Counted from the stretch's first letter, positions 47,133-59,940 are shown. The stretch: DNA of 64,000 nt from Harmonia axyridis (GCF_914767665.1 NC_059501.1:79892798-79956797), one strand, 5' to 3'. Notes: a model not told the origin generated them from the letters alone. Program-made: numbers and translations.

Positions 47133-50100
47133 ATGAAGTCGACGCGGTCGTATACGGAGTGTTCGGTATTGGGATTGTTCGCTTTGGTGCTGAATTTTGG
47201 ATCGAGTTACGGTAAGTCTTTTTTTTAGATTTTATAGTATGAGATTTCATGATTCGGAAATTTTCAATTTGAATTTTTTTTAAATTTTGTTTCGTATTAT
47301 TTATTAATTTTGTTTTGGTATAAGTTCTTTGACAGTTTGCGCTTTCAAATGTGTAGAATTCAATAATGGAATTGGATATTGACATATGTGAAAATCATTG
47401 AAACGGCAATTTTGAATTTTTGAGACTTTCATTCAATTCTTGAGTTAATTTTTTTTAGTATCCGTCATGAGTCGAATTCTATCGTTTCAAACCAATTTCG
47501 ACTCAAAATTCAAAAAAACTAAAACCCAAAAAAAAACCTTATTTCAGCATCTCAGTGACAACAGATTTATCTTCTTGAGATTTTTGCCTTAGATGTAAAA
47601 TAACATTTTGAACCTTCTTGGGAAATTTTATGTAGATTGCATCACCAGAACCGGGGAAAATTCTAGAAGAATATCAGAAAAAATCATCACCTCAGTAATA
47701 ACAGTTTTGATTCTGCGTGAAGATATAAAATAACAATTTCAAACTTCGTGCAAAATTTTATAATAATTACGTCATCGGAACCGTAGAGCATTCAAGCAGA
47801 ATATTAAAAAAGTTTTTTCCAAAACTTGAGCATTTACGAGAAAAACATATGTCAATATGTTGAAAGCATTTTAATTTTAAATATCATTTTATTGAATAAT
47901 AGCCAACCAAATTTTGATTCTACTAGGTTAAGACTTTCAAAACTAAAACAATAGTGAACAAACAATGAAAAAAACGAATAACAACAATACGATTATAATA
48001 TTTGTTGAATATTTTTTTGTTAATCTTCGGAGGGATGGAGGTTTTTCAAAAATTTTATAACAAATATCTACCTTAATTTTCATCGCATAATCATCCCTTA
48101 AATTTTTTCGGTGTTATTCAGAGACCCTGTATATGAACAAACTTTTACTTATTTCTTCGAATTTTTGGTTATACTATCTTCATTGTACAAGCGAAAAAAA
48201 AGATCCTATCTAGGAAGTGAACGATGGATTTTCTCAACTTATTGATTATGTGAAATATGTTTTAATTATGAGAACAATCAGATCAATTAAAAATAATGTG
48301 TTGGGATCTACCGAGAACAAAATTACCAATATCCTTGCGTTTGACTCAAATGTGTTTATGAACTGACTGTGTTGCATCAACTTTGAATATTTATGATAGC
48401 AATGAATGGAAAATTAGTTTTTCTGGTTGATATTTGTACTTGGAACTTTGAATCCAACAATAAGTTCTTAATCGTTATTTTCGTTTCCGTGTTGCTTGGA
48501 CTGAAAAATTATTCACCTCAATTTATCACTCCAATCATTTGGACGTTCATAATTAAAACTTGTTTAGTGTGATGCAATTGAAAGACAGTATATTTTTATC
48601 GCTTGTAACTACTTTGTTATTTGACCAATAAAGTGCTTAAATTTTCCAATAAAAAATTAAATTGTTGCATTAATATTTATTCTATAAATGTGGTGATCTT
48701 TCATGATGAGAGAGGAAAAAATAAACTGGTCTAAAACTTGCAATGCTTTCGTAATACAGGTACATATCCAATAAGTAAGATGACACCCCAATTATTCTTT
48801 ATAATACAAACCTGCATATATTTTTTGGGATAGAGCAATACAAGAAATTATCAACAACAAAGCATGTGTACATGTTATCTCACTATTATCAGAGGAAATG
48901 TAAACTGGGTATCATACATTTTAACGTACGATACAAGAGCACAGGTGAAAACCTCAGCAAAAACTCTGTCTCCCTATATAAGTGCAGTGACTGGTTTGTG
49001 TATTTTTCACAGAAGAAGCTAACATATTTATATTGAAGGGCTTCCTCTTCGTCCAAATAACATCTTTTCCATCCTTTCTCCTCACCAAGGGTTGACGACT
49101 TTATAATAAAATCTGAAAACAAAGAAGAAAAGAATAAAAAAAATAATAAATGTAAGTTCCCATTATATTGATTGGAAGTTAGCGACCCATTCTCGAAAAA
49201 ATCTGAAACTGAATGGATAGCTTGGAAACCACCATAAAATCTATAAATTGGACAAGTATTCAACAAGTGGTCAATGGTTCCTTCTACACCACATTCACAT
49301 AGTGGGCTTTCCATAGGATGTCCTTTGAAGAACATAATCTTGCAGAGACCATAGCCAGTAATAAGTCGATTAAAATACACCAAATTTTCCTAGGAATATT
49401 GGAACCTAGAACTTTCTCTGAAGGATCAACGATTAGAATTTTGTTGAAAACATTACAAAAACTCCATTTCGAACGCCAAATTTCCTCAACACTTTCAATA
49501 GATTGAAGGAAAGTATTAATCCATAAAGGTTTGCGTGACTTTGATCTGGTTATCTGGGAGATAAGATACAATTGGACATAAGTTCGGGTAGGAATGAAAT
49601 TTTTACCAAGATTTCTTGACTGAGACCTGTCTACGAATATGAGGCGAAAGTAAAGGGTGTTTTTTTAGAGCTATAGAACTTTAAATTGCAATAAAACAAC
49701 GATGGATTATTCGATTAACATGAATTTTATTTATCCGCAAGATAATCTTGTGGCATTACATTTTAAATATGATTTCTGGCATATGACCGCCACGGCTGGC
49801 TCGGATGTAGTCCAATCTGGACGTCCAATTTTCGATGCCTTTTTCCAACATTTGTGGCCGTATATCGGCAATAACACGGCGAATGTTGTCTTCCAAATGG
49901 TCAAGGGTTTGTGGCTTATCCGCATAGACCAATGACTTTACATAGCCCCACAGAAAGTAGCGGTGATAAATCACAAGATCTTGGAGGCCAATTCACAGGT
50001 ACAAAACGTGAAATTAGGCGGCCACCAAACGTGTTTTTCGATAAATCGATTGTGGTACGTGCTGTGTGACATGTTGCGCCGTCTTGTTGGAACCACAGCT

Positions 50101-53100
50101 CCTGGACATCACGGTTGTTCAATTCAGGAATGAAAAAGTTAGTAATCATGGCTCTGTACCGATCACCATTGACTGTAACGTTCTGGCCATCATCGTTTTT
50201 GAAGAAGTACGGACCAATGATTCCACCAGCCCATAAACCGCACCAAACAGCCAGTTTTTCTGAATGTAACAGTGTTTCGACATACACTTGAGGATTAGCT
50301 TCACTCCGAATGCGGCAGTTTTGTTTGTTGACGTAGCCATTCAACCAGAAGTGCGCTTCATCGCTAAACAAAATTCGCTTATAATACGTATTCCGCACAG
50401 AACCATTATTTTCTAAATAAAATTGCACTATTTGTAAGCGTTGTTCAGGCGTGAGTCTATACCAAACTGAGAATAAATCACTTGACAGCTGTTAAATCGG
50501 TCGCCATCTTGAACAGTAATGCCAACTTAAAGTTATATACCTCGAAAAAAAGACCCTTTATATGTGATAGTAGGTAACCAATGCAAAGGCGTAGATTTAA
50601 CAGTTCCATTGATAAGTCTCATAGAAACGTTAGCTGTGCATCAATTTTATGAACATGAGCACTATTGAACCAAAAAGAACAACAGTATTCAGCAGCAGAA
50701 AAACTGAGGCCAAAGCTGCCGTACGAAGAGTGCTGGCATCAATACCCCATGAATAACCAGATCTTTTGACAATTTCTTTGGACTACTAATAGAGAGACAT
50801 TTGGTTTCAATAACAGCACACCTCTATTTCCAAGAAATTGATGGCTATTAGGAACGTATTTTTCTCAAACACTATCTAGTGTAACCACCCCGTTTCCCCT
50901 GATTTGGCCCCTTGCAAAGTTTTCTGAGGCCTTTTGAAATGTCGCATTTATGTCAACAGACCAAGCCTACAAGGCCAACAAATATTACACAGTATGGGAT
51001 AATAATAAATTAATATACTGCATTTAATTAATCAATAGTTTCAATTTACGTATTCAATAAATTAAACACAGGAGCCCATAGATCAGTAGAACATCTCACA
51101 TTTAATAATTTATTGTTCATTTATGTATTTTTGTTTTGAATACATCCTTTATAACATAAGACACCTGGGCAGACTTGGGAAACTTCCAAGAACTATGGTT
51201 AATATTCAACTCCAAATACATAAATCCTCCAGAAAAAAAATTATTAGATCCTGCATTTTATCTTGGACGAAAATCGTTGCCCAAAACGCTCCACAGTCCA
51301 CTGCTTGCAACCTTGGCGGAAATACCAAAAATGAGAGAGTTAGTACATCAGACAAGAATACGAAACGATTAATTTTGCATTTATATTTCTAGTTCAAGGT
51401 TGATTGAATTCATGGTACGGAAGGAATATTGATAGCCATCCTAGTGATGTTAAAATTCGTAATCAAATTCAATTATATTTTCCCATATTGTTATGGGAAA
51501 TTTAATGAGAAGATCGCATTGTTCTTCATTTCCATGTAATCTTGAATCGTTGAACTCTGATGATGTGATGATTACTATCATTTTGGGACTTCTCAGAAAA
51601 AACATTGTCAAACGCTGTAATTTTGTCATCAGTAGTCTTCAATTTTATTATTAATTTTGATTCGATAGAATGGTGTTTATATTAGGATCGTTCTGAAGAC
51701 ATTTGCTGTAATTTATTAAGAGTCATTTTATTAGTCATCTATAATAATTATACAACTTTTTTTTTATTGTAGGAGATGTGATTTATTATATGATGACATT
51801 TTTGTCGATTGTCATAAACATACCTGTGATTATTTCGCACGAAGAAAATTGGTGCAATCTGTTGATACCCATACATGTTGAGTATTAAGGAATGCCCAAT
51901 GTCTGAATTACTGAATTTTAGAGTATAGATCTCTAAATGTGATGATTCTGTCCAATATAGATTATAAAAATAGTCTGGTTCCCAAGTTGGTAACTTAACG
52001 TTTTTTGGCATGAGGAGTACCACTTATTACACTTAATCCTCATTGCTAGGTACTAGAGAGCAGAGTACTTTTTCTTGTGTTCAGTAAATCAAAGCAAATC
52101 CTTTTTCAATTTTGAAAAATTGATTATTTTTTGTAATTAGTGCATTCTCTCAATTTTTACTTACTTGATCTACTTGAAACTTTACAGAAAGCTTGAAATT
52201 AAATTGTAAATTTTCATCTCGATTGAATTCGTAGTTTTGAAATTATCATGAAAACAGAAACTTCGAACTGCCATATTTACGGAAATTAACGAATCTAACT
52301 TGAGAATATACATCGAAGTTTAAAATGAAAATTAAATAAACTATGAATATAATTTATCATGTGAGATTGAGTGCATTCAAAACGTTCGAGATGTGGTAAA
52401 AGATTTGTCTTGCTCTAACTTCTCATCAATGTCTTGAAATAAACTATTAGATTAGATCATTGTTCTAGTGAGTGCAACAGCAAAATATCCTTATTTTCGA
52501 AATACTTCAATTACCTTTAAATTTTTTCAGGTGCTCAGTATAACACACTTACATCGAAGCGACAGACTTTATGTCCTCCAAATACAGAATGCCAACCTCT
52601 TTCTACATGCCCCATGCTCAATAATGTACTAAACAACGAATGTGTTCTAAGAAATAGGTATGTTGGAAAAAATAACATCAATAATTATTGATGTTATTTT
52701 TTTTTATATTTTTCAAACTATTATAATAGTTTGAAAAATATAAATTCTTACGACATAAATAAGTTTTTTATAATTATTAATTTTGTCTAATGATCTGTAA
52801 AACCTCCTTTAATTAAATACAGGGGAGTTCTATATTGATTCAAATGATTCAAGGAGATAATACTTAAACGAAAATTAAATTAATTTCCTTGTAATTTTTT
52901 GTCCACCTTTCATTTTAGTTTCCTTTTGAAATTAACGAAAATTTTCATTTTTATTTAATACCAACTCTATAAAAAAAATTAGAGGAATGTTTTTTGGCAC
53001 TTTTTCACAATTTCGGAAATTCACAAATTTAATCATGACGTAGTGGAAGTCTCAACACCTACAAAATATTCTGCATTAGAACTTTTGGATGCTTCCACGA

Positions 53101-56100
53101 GGAATGTCGAATTTTTTACGCATTCTTCTGATTTAAATTGAATAAAATAATTTCCTATATGAATTGATTCATACTGGACGTTGCCCCATCATAGAATAAT
53201 GGGGAAATCCAATCCATACAACTGCGATTTGAATTCAGAAAATGTTCGTCGATGACCACTTGTGTCACATTCCTTCAAAATGGGGATATGAGTCATTGAA
53301 TTCGGTAGCATCTTGAATCATTTCAGTAGTAGATATCAATCTTTTATTTCTAAAAATAAAACAATTATACAAGGTGTCTTAAAAGAAAGTTGATACCTAT
53401 GCACAAGGGCGATCGAAGAAATAAGACGAATAAGAAGAAAAAATTTATATTCATTCTGAAGTTACACTATTCAAGAATATATTTCTAAACAATTATGTAT
53501 TTCTAACACTTAAAATAACTGATGACGTCTTGGCAAGTAGGCTCCGTAATGGCCCCCATTTCATTTTGTTCAACTGTAAGTTGGTTTACTTGACCATTAA
53601 GGTAAAAACGGGCTTCATCCAAAAACAAGATGTTGATAAACGTTTGTAAGCGCTCAATTGCCTGATTTACTTATTCCAACCTCTGGATGGCATCTTGGAG
53701 TTGTTCAATATGGGGTACCACAAGGGACAGTAAAGGGGCCCATTTTATTCATACTTCATATGAAAATCCATCACTAAAGTGGCGTAAAAGGGTTTTGAGA
53801 TTATCAGGTGAATAGCTGAAACAGAAAACAAACGAAGATCTTCTTATAATGAAACTATTCTCCAACTGGCACTTTACACATTATGTTCTTCATGGCTCCA
53901 TATTCTCCAAAACCTATTTAAGACCTATTTGAGTTTTATCCAGAATCAGTTGAAATATAAACCTGAATAGGTCTCAATAAATTATCTTATAAATTATTTC
54001 ACAATTCAGGATAGACAACTTGAGCTGTGGCTACCAAGGATCAGGACTTGTATGCTGCCCAAATGTTCCTTACACTCCTAATAGAAACTTCAACGATAGG
54101 AGTTTTACCTCCAGTAACACAGTAGATGGTACCAGATGTGGAATATCTCAAGTATTAGGAGAAAGCTACAATGGTATTGGAGCCTACCCTTGGGTAGCTA
54201 GGATTGGCTTCAAAAGTATGTCTACTATTCTTGCATTATCTAAGTATTCCACTTGAAGGTAAGTTAATTTGAAATAAATTAAATCTGTCTTAGGTACTAT
54301 AACTGGAGAGACTAAATATCCTTGTGCTGGATCCATAATAAACAATAGGATAATACTTACAGCAGCTCATTGTGCTTTAGCTAAAGCTGAGAACTATAAG
54401 TTGTAAGTCTGTTTTACTAACCTAACCATTCCAAAATATTCCTATTGGAAAATATGTTATCTTAAAATTAATTGTTTATGTATCAACTAGGTTCAATGTA
54501 AGGGTTGGAGAATATTCCACAAAAACCGAAATCGATTGTGGTCAAGAATTTTGTGGCTTGCCTGTTCAGGACATGTCCATAAGCCATATCATCGTGCATC
54601 CTGGCTATGACAAGCGAACCTTCAAAGACAACGTGGCTCTGATAGTTTTGAGGAACAAAATAAATTACACAGGTAAAATTATTGTTCAATATGGATTCAA
54701 ATTTTCGTGTCCTCCGAAACCTCAGAGCAAAGTTCAGACTTAAATTGTAGCATTATAGAATTCAGCCAAACTGAACATTACACAGCTCTTTTGTGACCTT
54801 GATAAAGACTCGAGAGATAAAGGAAATTCTCAATCAGTCGATTCAAATTATGTTTACGTTTAAGCTTGAACTGTTCGAGGAAATATACATTAGTTCCGCG
54901 CTGGATTGGTACCAGTTCCTGATGTTATTTCTATTAAAACCATAATAACCCATAAAATTTTATTACAGTGACTGCCCAGCCAATTTGTCTACCGGATTCG
55001 TGGTCCCCTTCGAACAACAATGGTATTTTGGTAGGATGGGGCAAAACTGCAGTGCAAACAGGTAAAGTTTGGAAATATTGAAGAATAAATAATGGGGACT
55101 AATTAATTAGGACGAGAAAAACCTCCTCCTTTCCAACCGAATTTGACTGTCATAAGTTTCACTTATGTGAAGTAATAAAATATTATTCAAAAACACGTCG
55201 ATTTTAACACTTAAATCAATAAATCACGGCCTAACTACTTAAAACAAATTTTTTAATAAAAACTTGAACTTTATTCATCAACATAGTGACCTTCCAGAGT
55301 CCTTGCTCCTTGTTGTCGATAGAGCAAAGACTGAATAACACTTATCATGCCATTGCTTCGCTTGCACAATATTTTCCCCAGTTTTTTATCTATATCCTCA
55401 CTCGTTTTCATCCACTTTTCAAACAACAACAAATATTGCGTCATTCAAACTTCAACATCTCGATCCAGACTTGATGAATCTATAGGTACATGTAAAAGGC
55501 GATACATCATTTAAAATCTCTTCTGATACATGAATTCTTCGGAAAAAGCTTGAAAATATCGAATAAAATTCGACTTGGTTTTGGAATTTCCCCAAAACTT
55601 AATAATAAACGGAATATTCAGCTGGAATGTTTTATGTGAAACACTCTGTGTAATAATATTGTTGATTCGCTAAAAAAAATTCATCAGTCATCATTGATTG
55701 CATTATATATTAGTTATGTGTCTCTAGTATAGTTTCAATCAATTTTTTTTAATATAAAGGGTAATTATGTGTGACCACGATTTCCACAGGGAGTGGAAAA
55801 TTATAATTGATATAATGAATGGTGCTCTGATGTTATTCTCTGAATATGAAGCAACAATTCATGAGATAGCCATTTTTCTTGAATGCTTCCTGAAGGTGAA
55901 CATAAATTTTTATCAATATCAATTGAAATTTTTCAGATTCAATTATCTTCACATGTAGCATTTGAGAAGAGAAACGATTTTATATTTTCAATTATGAGTG
56001 AATTTCAGAATTACTCATGTGATGATTCGAATAGGGAGAGGTTTGCTCATTTTATCTTATCTGATAATATTTCATTATAGTTCCAAATTGAATTGGTTAT

Positions 56101-57953
56101 TCTACATATACATGCAAAATCTCAATCCTATCGGATCTGTAGTCATGGAAATATTAAGTATTTTTTCCACTAATCTTCCTGAATTTTCTATGGTTCCGGT
56201 AATGTTATTAATATCGACTAAAAGTTTTACATGGATTCCATCTCAAACCCCAACATTTCAACTCCGTTGGTTTGGTGATCACGCAAATATTGGATATCCT
56301 TTTTCAATTTTCTATGGTTCTGATCATACGAAAACATTAAATTAAGCACTACGGTTGAAATTGTCAGTTTTCATCGAATTTTCATGTAGATCGAATCTGC
56401 AGTTTCGAAATCAATTCGAGCACAAAATTTCGACAGGCCATAATTACGGAACCCCTAGTCGAACTAACTAACTTGACCCTTCGGCATTCGAGATCCAAAC
56501 CTACCCTGAAAATTTCAAGTTTCTAGCTCTTTTCGTTCAGCAGCAGTCTTGTATACGGGCGGACAGACAGAATAGAATTTGAGGAGTTGCACCTCATCGT
56601 TTGAGACCATTCTCGGCTCAACATTCGAAAATTCCAGACATTAGGCTTCAAAATGAAGAATTTAATTCTGAGTTCTAGCATTAGGTACTGTATATAAAAA
56701 TATGTCACTTGAGTTTCGAACAAATTGTTTTCCTTGAAATAGGATTCAATGGTATAAGCGATTGATTTACGAACAAAAACTGTTGATCCCATTGAATCTT
56801 TATTTCTATACCAGATATCATTGTCTATTCCAGCTGAAAATTTTTCCTCATATAGGCCTTTTCAATTGCAGAGACTCCAGACTATCAGCAAGTCCTTCGT
56901 TTACCAATCATAAGTATCAATAAATGTTATACTGTTTATGGTAAGACTCTGCCAGTAACTGACGATCAAATATGCGCTGGAGGTGAATATGGAAAAGATG
57001 CATGCAGTGGATTTGGTGGTTCTCCATTATTGGTACAACAAGGAGAAACTTATTATCAGGTATAGTGATTAACTTGCTACATTTACCATATGTAACAAAA
57101 TAAGTTAAAAAACATATATTTTGGGTATCCATAGTCGAACCCTATGTATATATTTCATTTTGTGGAATAATTTTAAAAAACACTAGTCGATTTCGTGAAA
57201 CTTTTGTAAAAAACATTTTTTTGTACCTTTTTCAGTAACAAAGTTAAAGGGGGGGTCAAATTATGGTGAAAAACCCGGTACATACATTATTTTAGAAATT
57301 ATAGGTAAAAATCTGAAATTTTCGAAAAAAAAAAATGGATGAAATTCTCGAGGCTGCAACTTCTCCTGGATGTAAGCTACGCCCTTGAAACCTCACTATG
57401 TTTCAGATCAGAACCCGATGTTCAAAAAACGTTTGTTATTGAGAGGTCTATGACGAATAATTCAGGAGATATGACGATTTTTGGATGGAAATTCAATTTT
57501 TTCCCAAATTTCCAGTTCGAATATCCTCAAAACTGTGAGGTCTTCGCAAAATCGGTGAGCGGTGCCAGAATTGACGATCTCTGATTAGCCAAATCTCGAT
57601 CTCACCTGAAAAAATTTTTGTCGAAAAATTTTCGTAAAATTTTCCATACCTAACCCTTTAGAAAATTGATAAACTTTCAATTTCTCAACTTATTTAGTTA
57701 ACTGTTATGTTATCTCAAGGACTCTCCCAAGTTTCATCATGCAAGCTCAAATTAGTTGGCAAATTACAAAGTATTTTCAAATTTTGGATTTGTAACAATT
57801 TTACTAATGTTTTCTTTTCTTTTTTTTTAGGTTGGCATACTATCATTTGGTTCTGATCAATGTGGTGCTGGAGGAGTACCAAGTGTCTACACAAATGTCA
57901 AAAAATACGTTGACTGGATCAAAGAAAATACACCAGTGATCTATGATAACTAA
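47133..57953 (+). CDS. Clip-domain serine protease homolog (catalytically dead), eight exons
   Basis: Exons: 47133-47211, 52531-52657, 54010-54215, 54294-54402, 54491-54672, 54969-55061, 56872-57059, 57831-57953; total 1107 nt, 368 codons plus stop, all in phase. Residues 1-27 form a secretion signal (hydrophobic VLGLFALVLNFG core). A clip domain follows, C41 to C85, with seven cysteines (the usual six plus C64). The S1 domain starts near residue 117 with GAYPWVARIGF downstream. His is present (LTAAHC, H163) and Asp is present (KDNVALIVL, D220), but the GDSGGP site reads GFGGSP: F313 replaces the usual Asp and G314 the catalytic Ser. D308 of the specificity pocket is kept. The expected R-IVGG activation site reads Q116-VLGE. 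Known clip-domain homologs act as extracellular cofactors or regulators of prophenoloxidase activation and Toll signalling; that role here is inference. Introns 1 and 2 carry transposons and palindromes. Confidence 0.92.
47560..47830. repeat. Dispersed repeat (unit in SPH intron 1)
   Basis: Phrases such as catcaccagaaccggggaaa, followed by attctagaagaatatcagaaaaaatc, recur in diverged form at 58560-58800 (gttaccagaaacaaagaaaa then attcttgaagaatatcg). Within the unit the pattern also repeats at about 47640 and 47770, suggesting an internal duplication. The family is unclassified. Confidence 0.45.
49653..50558 (-). mobile_element. DD41D mariner-like element, copy B (internally deleted)
   Basis: Terminal repeats AAGGGTGTTTTTTTAGAG (left) and, inverted, AAGGGTCTTTTTTTCGAG (right), extending about 35 bp, with TA at 49651-49652 and 50559-50560. 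906 bp. The transposase start (NGSVRNTY) is fused to KRILFSDEAHFWLNG by a different deletion junction from copies A and C, and this junction keeps frame. Confidence 0.87.
49756..50428 (-). pseudogene. DD41D transposase catalytic domain, frameshifted (copy B)
   Basis: Two minus-strand frames share the domain: 50428-49916 carries the first and second catalytic aspartates (LFSDEAHFW, WFQQDGATCH) and SCDL; a small deletion near 49960 (relative to copy A) shifts to the frame 49974-49756, which holds YFLWGYVKSLVYADKPQTLD and the C-terminus. The third aspartate is lost at the break. The DNA-binding half is deleted. Confidence 0.75.
52667..52702. repeat. Perfect 36-bp palindrome
   Basis: Arms of 18 bp without a spacer, centred at 52684/52685 (core ATCAATAATTATTGAT). 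It starts 10 bases after the exon 2 splice donor of the protease homolog gene and abuts a second perfect palindrome. Confidence 0.9.
52703..52744. repeat. Perfect 42-bp palindrome
   Basis: Arms of 21 bp without a spacer, centred at 52723/52724 (core AAACTATTATAATAGTTT). It begins on the base after the preceding palindrome ends. In the pre-mRNA the two would form adjacent stem-loops at intron positions about +10 to +87. Confidence 0.9.
53380..53700 (-). mobile_element. Tc1/mariner-type transposase scrap in SPH intron 2
   Basis: The minus strand reads NILFLDEARFYLNGQVNQ, the first catalytic block of the same broad transposase group as the DD41D copies but clearly a different family, then jumps to unrelated-looking residues at about 53560. 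It is a heavily deleted remnant; ends are not defined. Confidence 0.5.
55265..55450 (-). mobile_element. Possible transposase C-terminal remnant in SPH intron 6
   Basis: The minus strand gives a frame ending QSLLYRQQGARTLEGHYVDE then a stop, in the manner of mariner C-termini (…LEGNYVE/D). Upstream residues are not recognisable. It could be a chance frame. Confidence 0.25.
56370..56610. repeat. Dispersed repeat-like segment in SPH intron 6
   Basis: The text resembles 52225-52330 and parts of 58440-58620 (recurrent aacttcgaactgcc/ttcgacaggcc.. ataattacgga phrases). No coding capacity or ends. Family unknown. Confidence 0.3.
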
Positions 57954-58129
57954 ATTCAATTTTTTTCGATGTTTTGAAAACACAAATGAACTAGTGTTTC
58001 CGTGAATAATTAATAAGTAATGTTGAATTTGTAGATTGTATATAGCTAGATATAATTTTGTATCTTTCCAAGTAAATTTTTTATCGATATACTGCTCGTA
58101 ATGAAGATTGTAAGCTGATTCGTGCTAAG

Positions 58130-58135
58130 AATAAA
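58130..58135 (+). terminator. Polyadenylation signal of the protease homolog gene
   Basis: AATAAA about 177 bases after the stop codon, in the right distance range for an insect 3' UTR, with a T-rich stretch just behind it. Confidence 0.55.
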
Positions 58136-58139
58136 ATTT

Positions 58140-59940
58140 TTATCTACCATTCAACTTCATACCATAATGTTCTCGACTCATCAAACACTAATGCGTTTTA
58201 TGTGTTGCATATACTATGGAGCTGAACTGCTCTTTCAGGTGCCTAGGAAATTGAAGAATCTGAAATTGAGATAAAATGAAAAGATTTAGGAAATTCACTA
58301 ACGCAATAAAGATTATATCTCGAATTCTTCATAAATGAGGACAATTTTAGGGTTTGTGACAATTTTTGAGCTCTCATTGTCTCATAATATCTGTGATTTT
58401 AGAATTTAATGCCAGGAATGGGCTCAAACGATAAGGTTCGGTTCAATTCGTGGTCAAATTCAAATATGCCTGTCCATCCGTAAACATCATAACTCCCGGT
58501 TGAGTTCGTTAATGGCACAATCCTACTGGCGGTTCCTAAAATATGACTGTTCAAAATTTGTTTCCTATTATTTTCGAAACTGGATCGAGATGGGAATCGA
58601 GTTATGAAATCACAATTTCAAGCCTCGTACAGAATTTCATCTTGATCGCGTTACCAGAAACAAAGAAAATTCTTGAAGAATATCGAAAAAAATCCGTTAT
58701 TTCCGTGACCTGACCACAAAACTGACGGATGAAAAAGTTCGTGTTGATAGTTTCATCAGAAAAGTCGAAAATTCAAGCAGAATATCTGAAAAAATTTGGA
58801 AAACACTGACATAAAGTCAGGAGCTTTCGAGCTATCGTTCATTTATAAGCCAATTGTGCAATTGAAGAACACATATACATAGTTTTATGGTCTCCAAAGG
58901 CGCTCAAAATTCCCTGACTGCTCATTTTTGATAACAAATTATCTAGACATTTTTCCTGAAACCACGTGAGTTTGTTTCTATTTACCATTGATTCTTCCAG
59001 TTTGTTAAAATGATTTTACTACTAAAAATTGAAAAAAAATATAGATAGAAAAAAACTGTAGAATAATGAATAAGAGACTTTGAAAAATTCTTATTTCAGA
59101 TGAAATTTATAATCTTCAAAAGTCCAATTGTGCAAATTCTAATCATTCTCTTTCACCTATTATATGACTAGAAGGAGTTTTGGAATCTTCCATTAGTTAA
59201 TAAAGAGTCCAATGACTAAACAACTCTATTCAAGCATTGGAATTCTCCTCTAGTTTACTTATATAATATTTTTCTAGGAATCAACGTTTTGAACCAGTTA
59301 TCTTTTATCTCTTAGGTAGTAGCTCATCTTTCAACTTGACATTCAACTTGAGATTCACGAATAGATGTCATATACATTCTCCAAATTCCATGTAACTATT
59401 GCGAAATTGCAGATTTACTTTGTGTCCTTAGTCATAAGGTGATGAGTAGGACTACTTCAGAAAGCGATCATTAATACTTATTTCCTCTATTAACTGTTGC
59501 AATAGAATAGAGCAGTATTCTACTAAGATATCTCTCCACTTCAGTGCTTTCGAGAGATGGCTAAAAGCTACTACTATTTTATGACAGATTACAGATTGCA
59601 GTGGTGATGCTTGTTGTCTAAAAGCTTCCAAACTGCATCAAACGTTCTGAGAATGAGTCTGAGAAAAACTTTTAACGTATTAATACATATTGTTTTCATA
59701 ATGGAAATTATCAATTTCATTATATTATCAACGTGTCATGCTTAAAAGTCTTGCCATCCCTAGGTTTCTCAAGAAATAAACAATCTATGTTCTGGAAATG
59801 AGAATATTTTCTTCTATTTCAACTGCAATATATTTGATAGAAAATCTTTGATTGTTACTCTTTGCTTTATGTAGGATGTGACAAGATATAAAAAATGAGA
59901 AAACATTTTAATTTATCGATTATTTATTTTTGATTAATTA
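58140..59940. other. Intergenic DNA with one dispersed repeat
   Basis: 58560-58800 resembles 47560-47830. The rest contains short frames only; nothing else recognised. Confidence 0.4.

Larger units (their letters stand above)
48895..50800 (-). mobile_element. RNase H-bearing LINE relic, split by DD41D copy B
   Basis: On the minus strand the right part (50790-50566) encodes LCFSAAEYCCSFWFNSAHVH, DAQLT, INGTVKSTPLHWLP and LLSHI, a typical region just after reverse transcriptase in insect LINEs. After the mariner, the left part (49650-48895) continues with IPRENLVYFNRLITGYGLCK, SPLCECGVEGTIDHLLNTCP and IYRFYGGF, the terminal RNase H/Cys-His tail. A frameshift occurs near 49383. Joining the parts across the TA pair restores a continuous similarity, so the LINE predates copy B. 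It lies antisense to the protease homolog gene. Confidence 0.75.

Noticed and set aside
47038..47385. A 115-codon minus-strand frame over the protease homolog exon 1
   Set aside because: It overlaps the signal-peptide exon in antisense, is low complexity and resembles nothing known.
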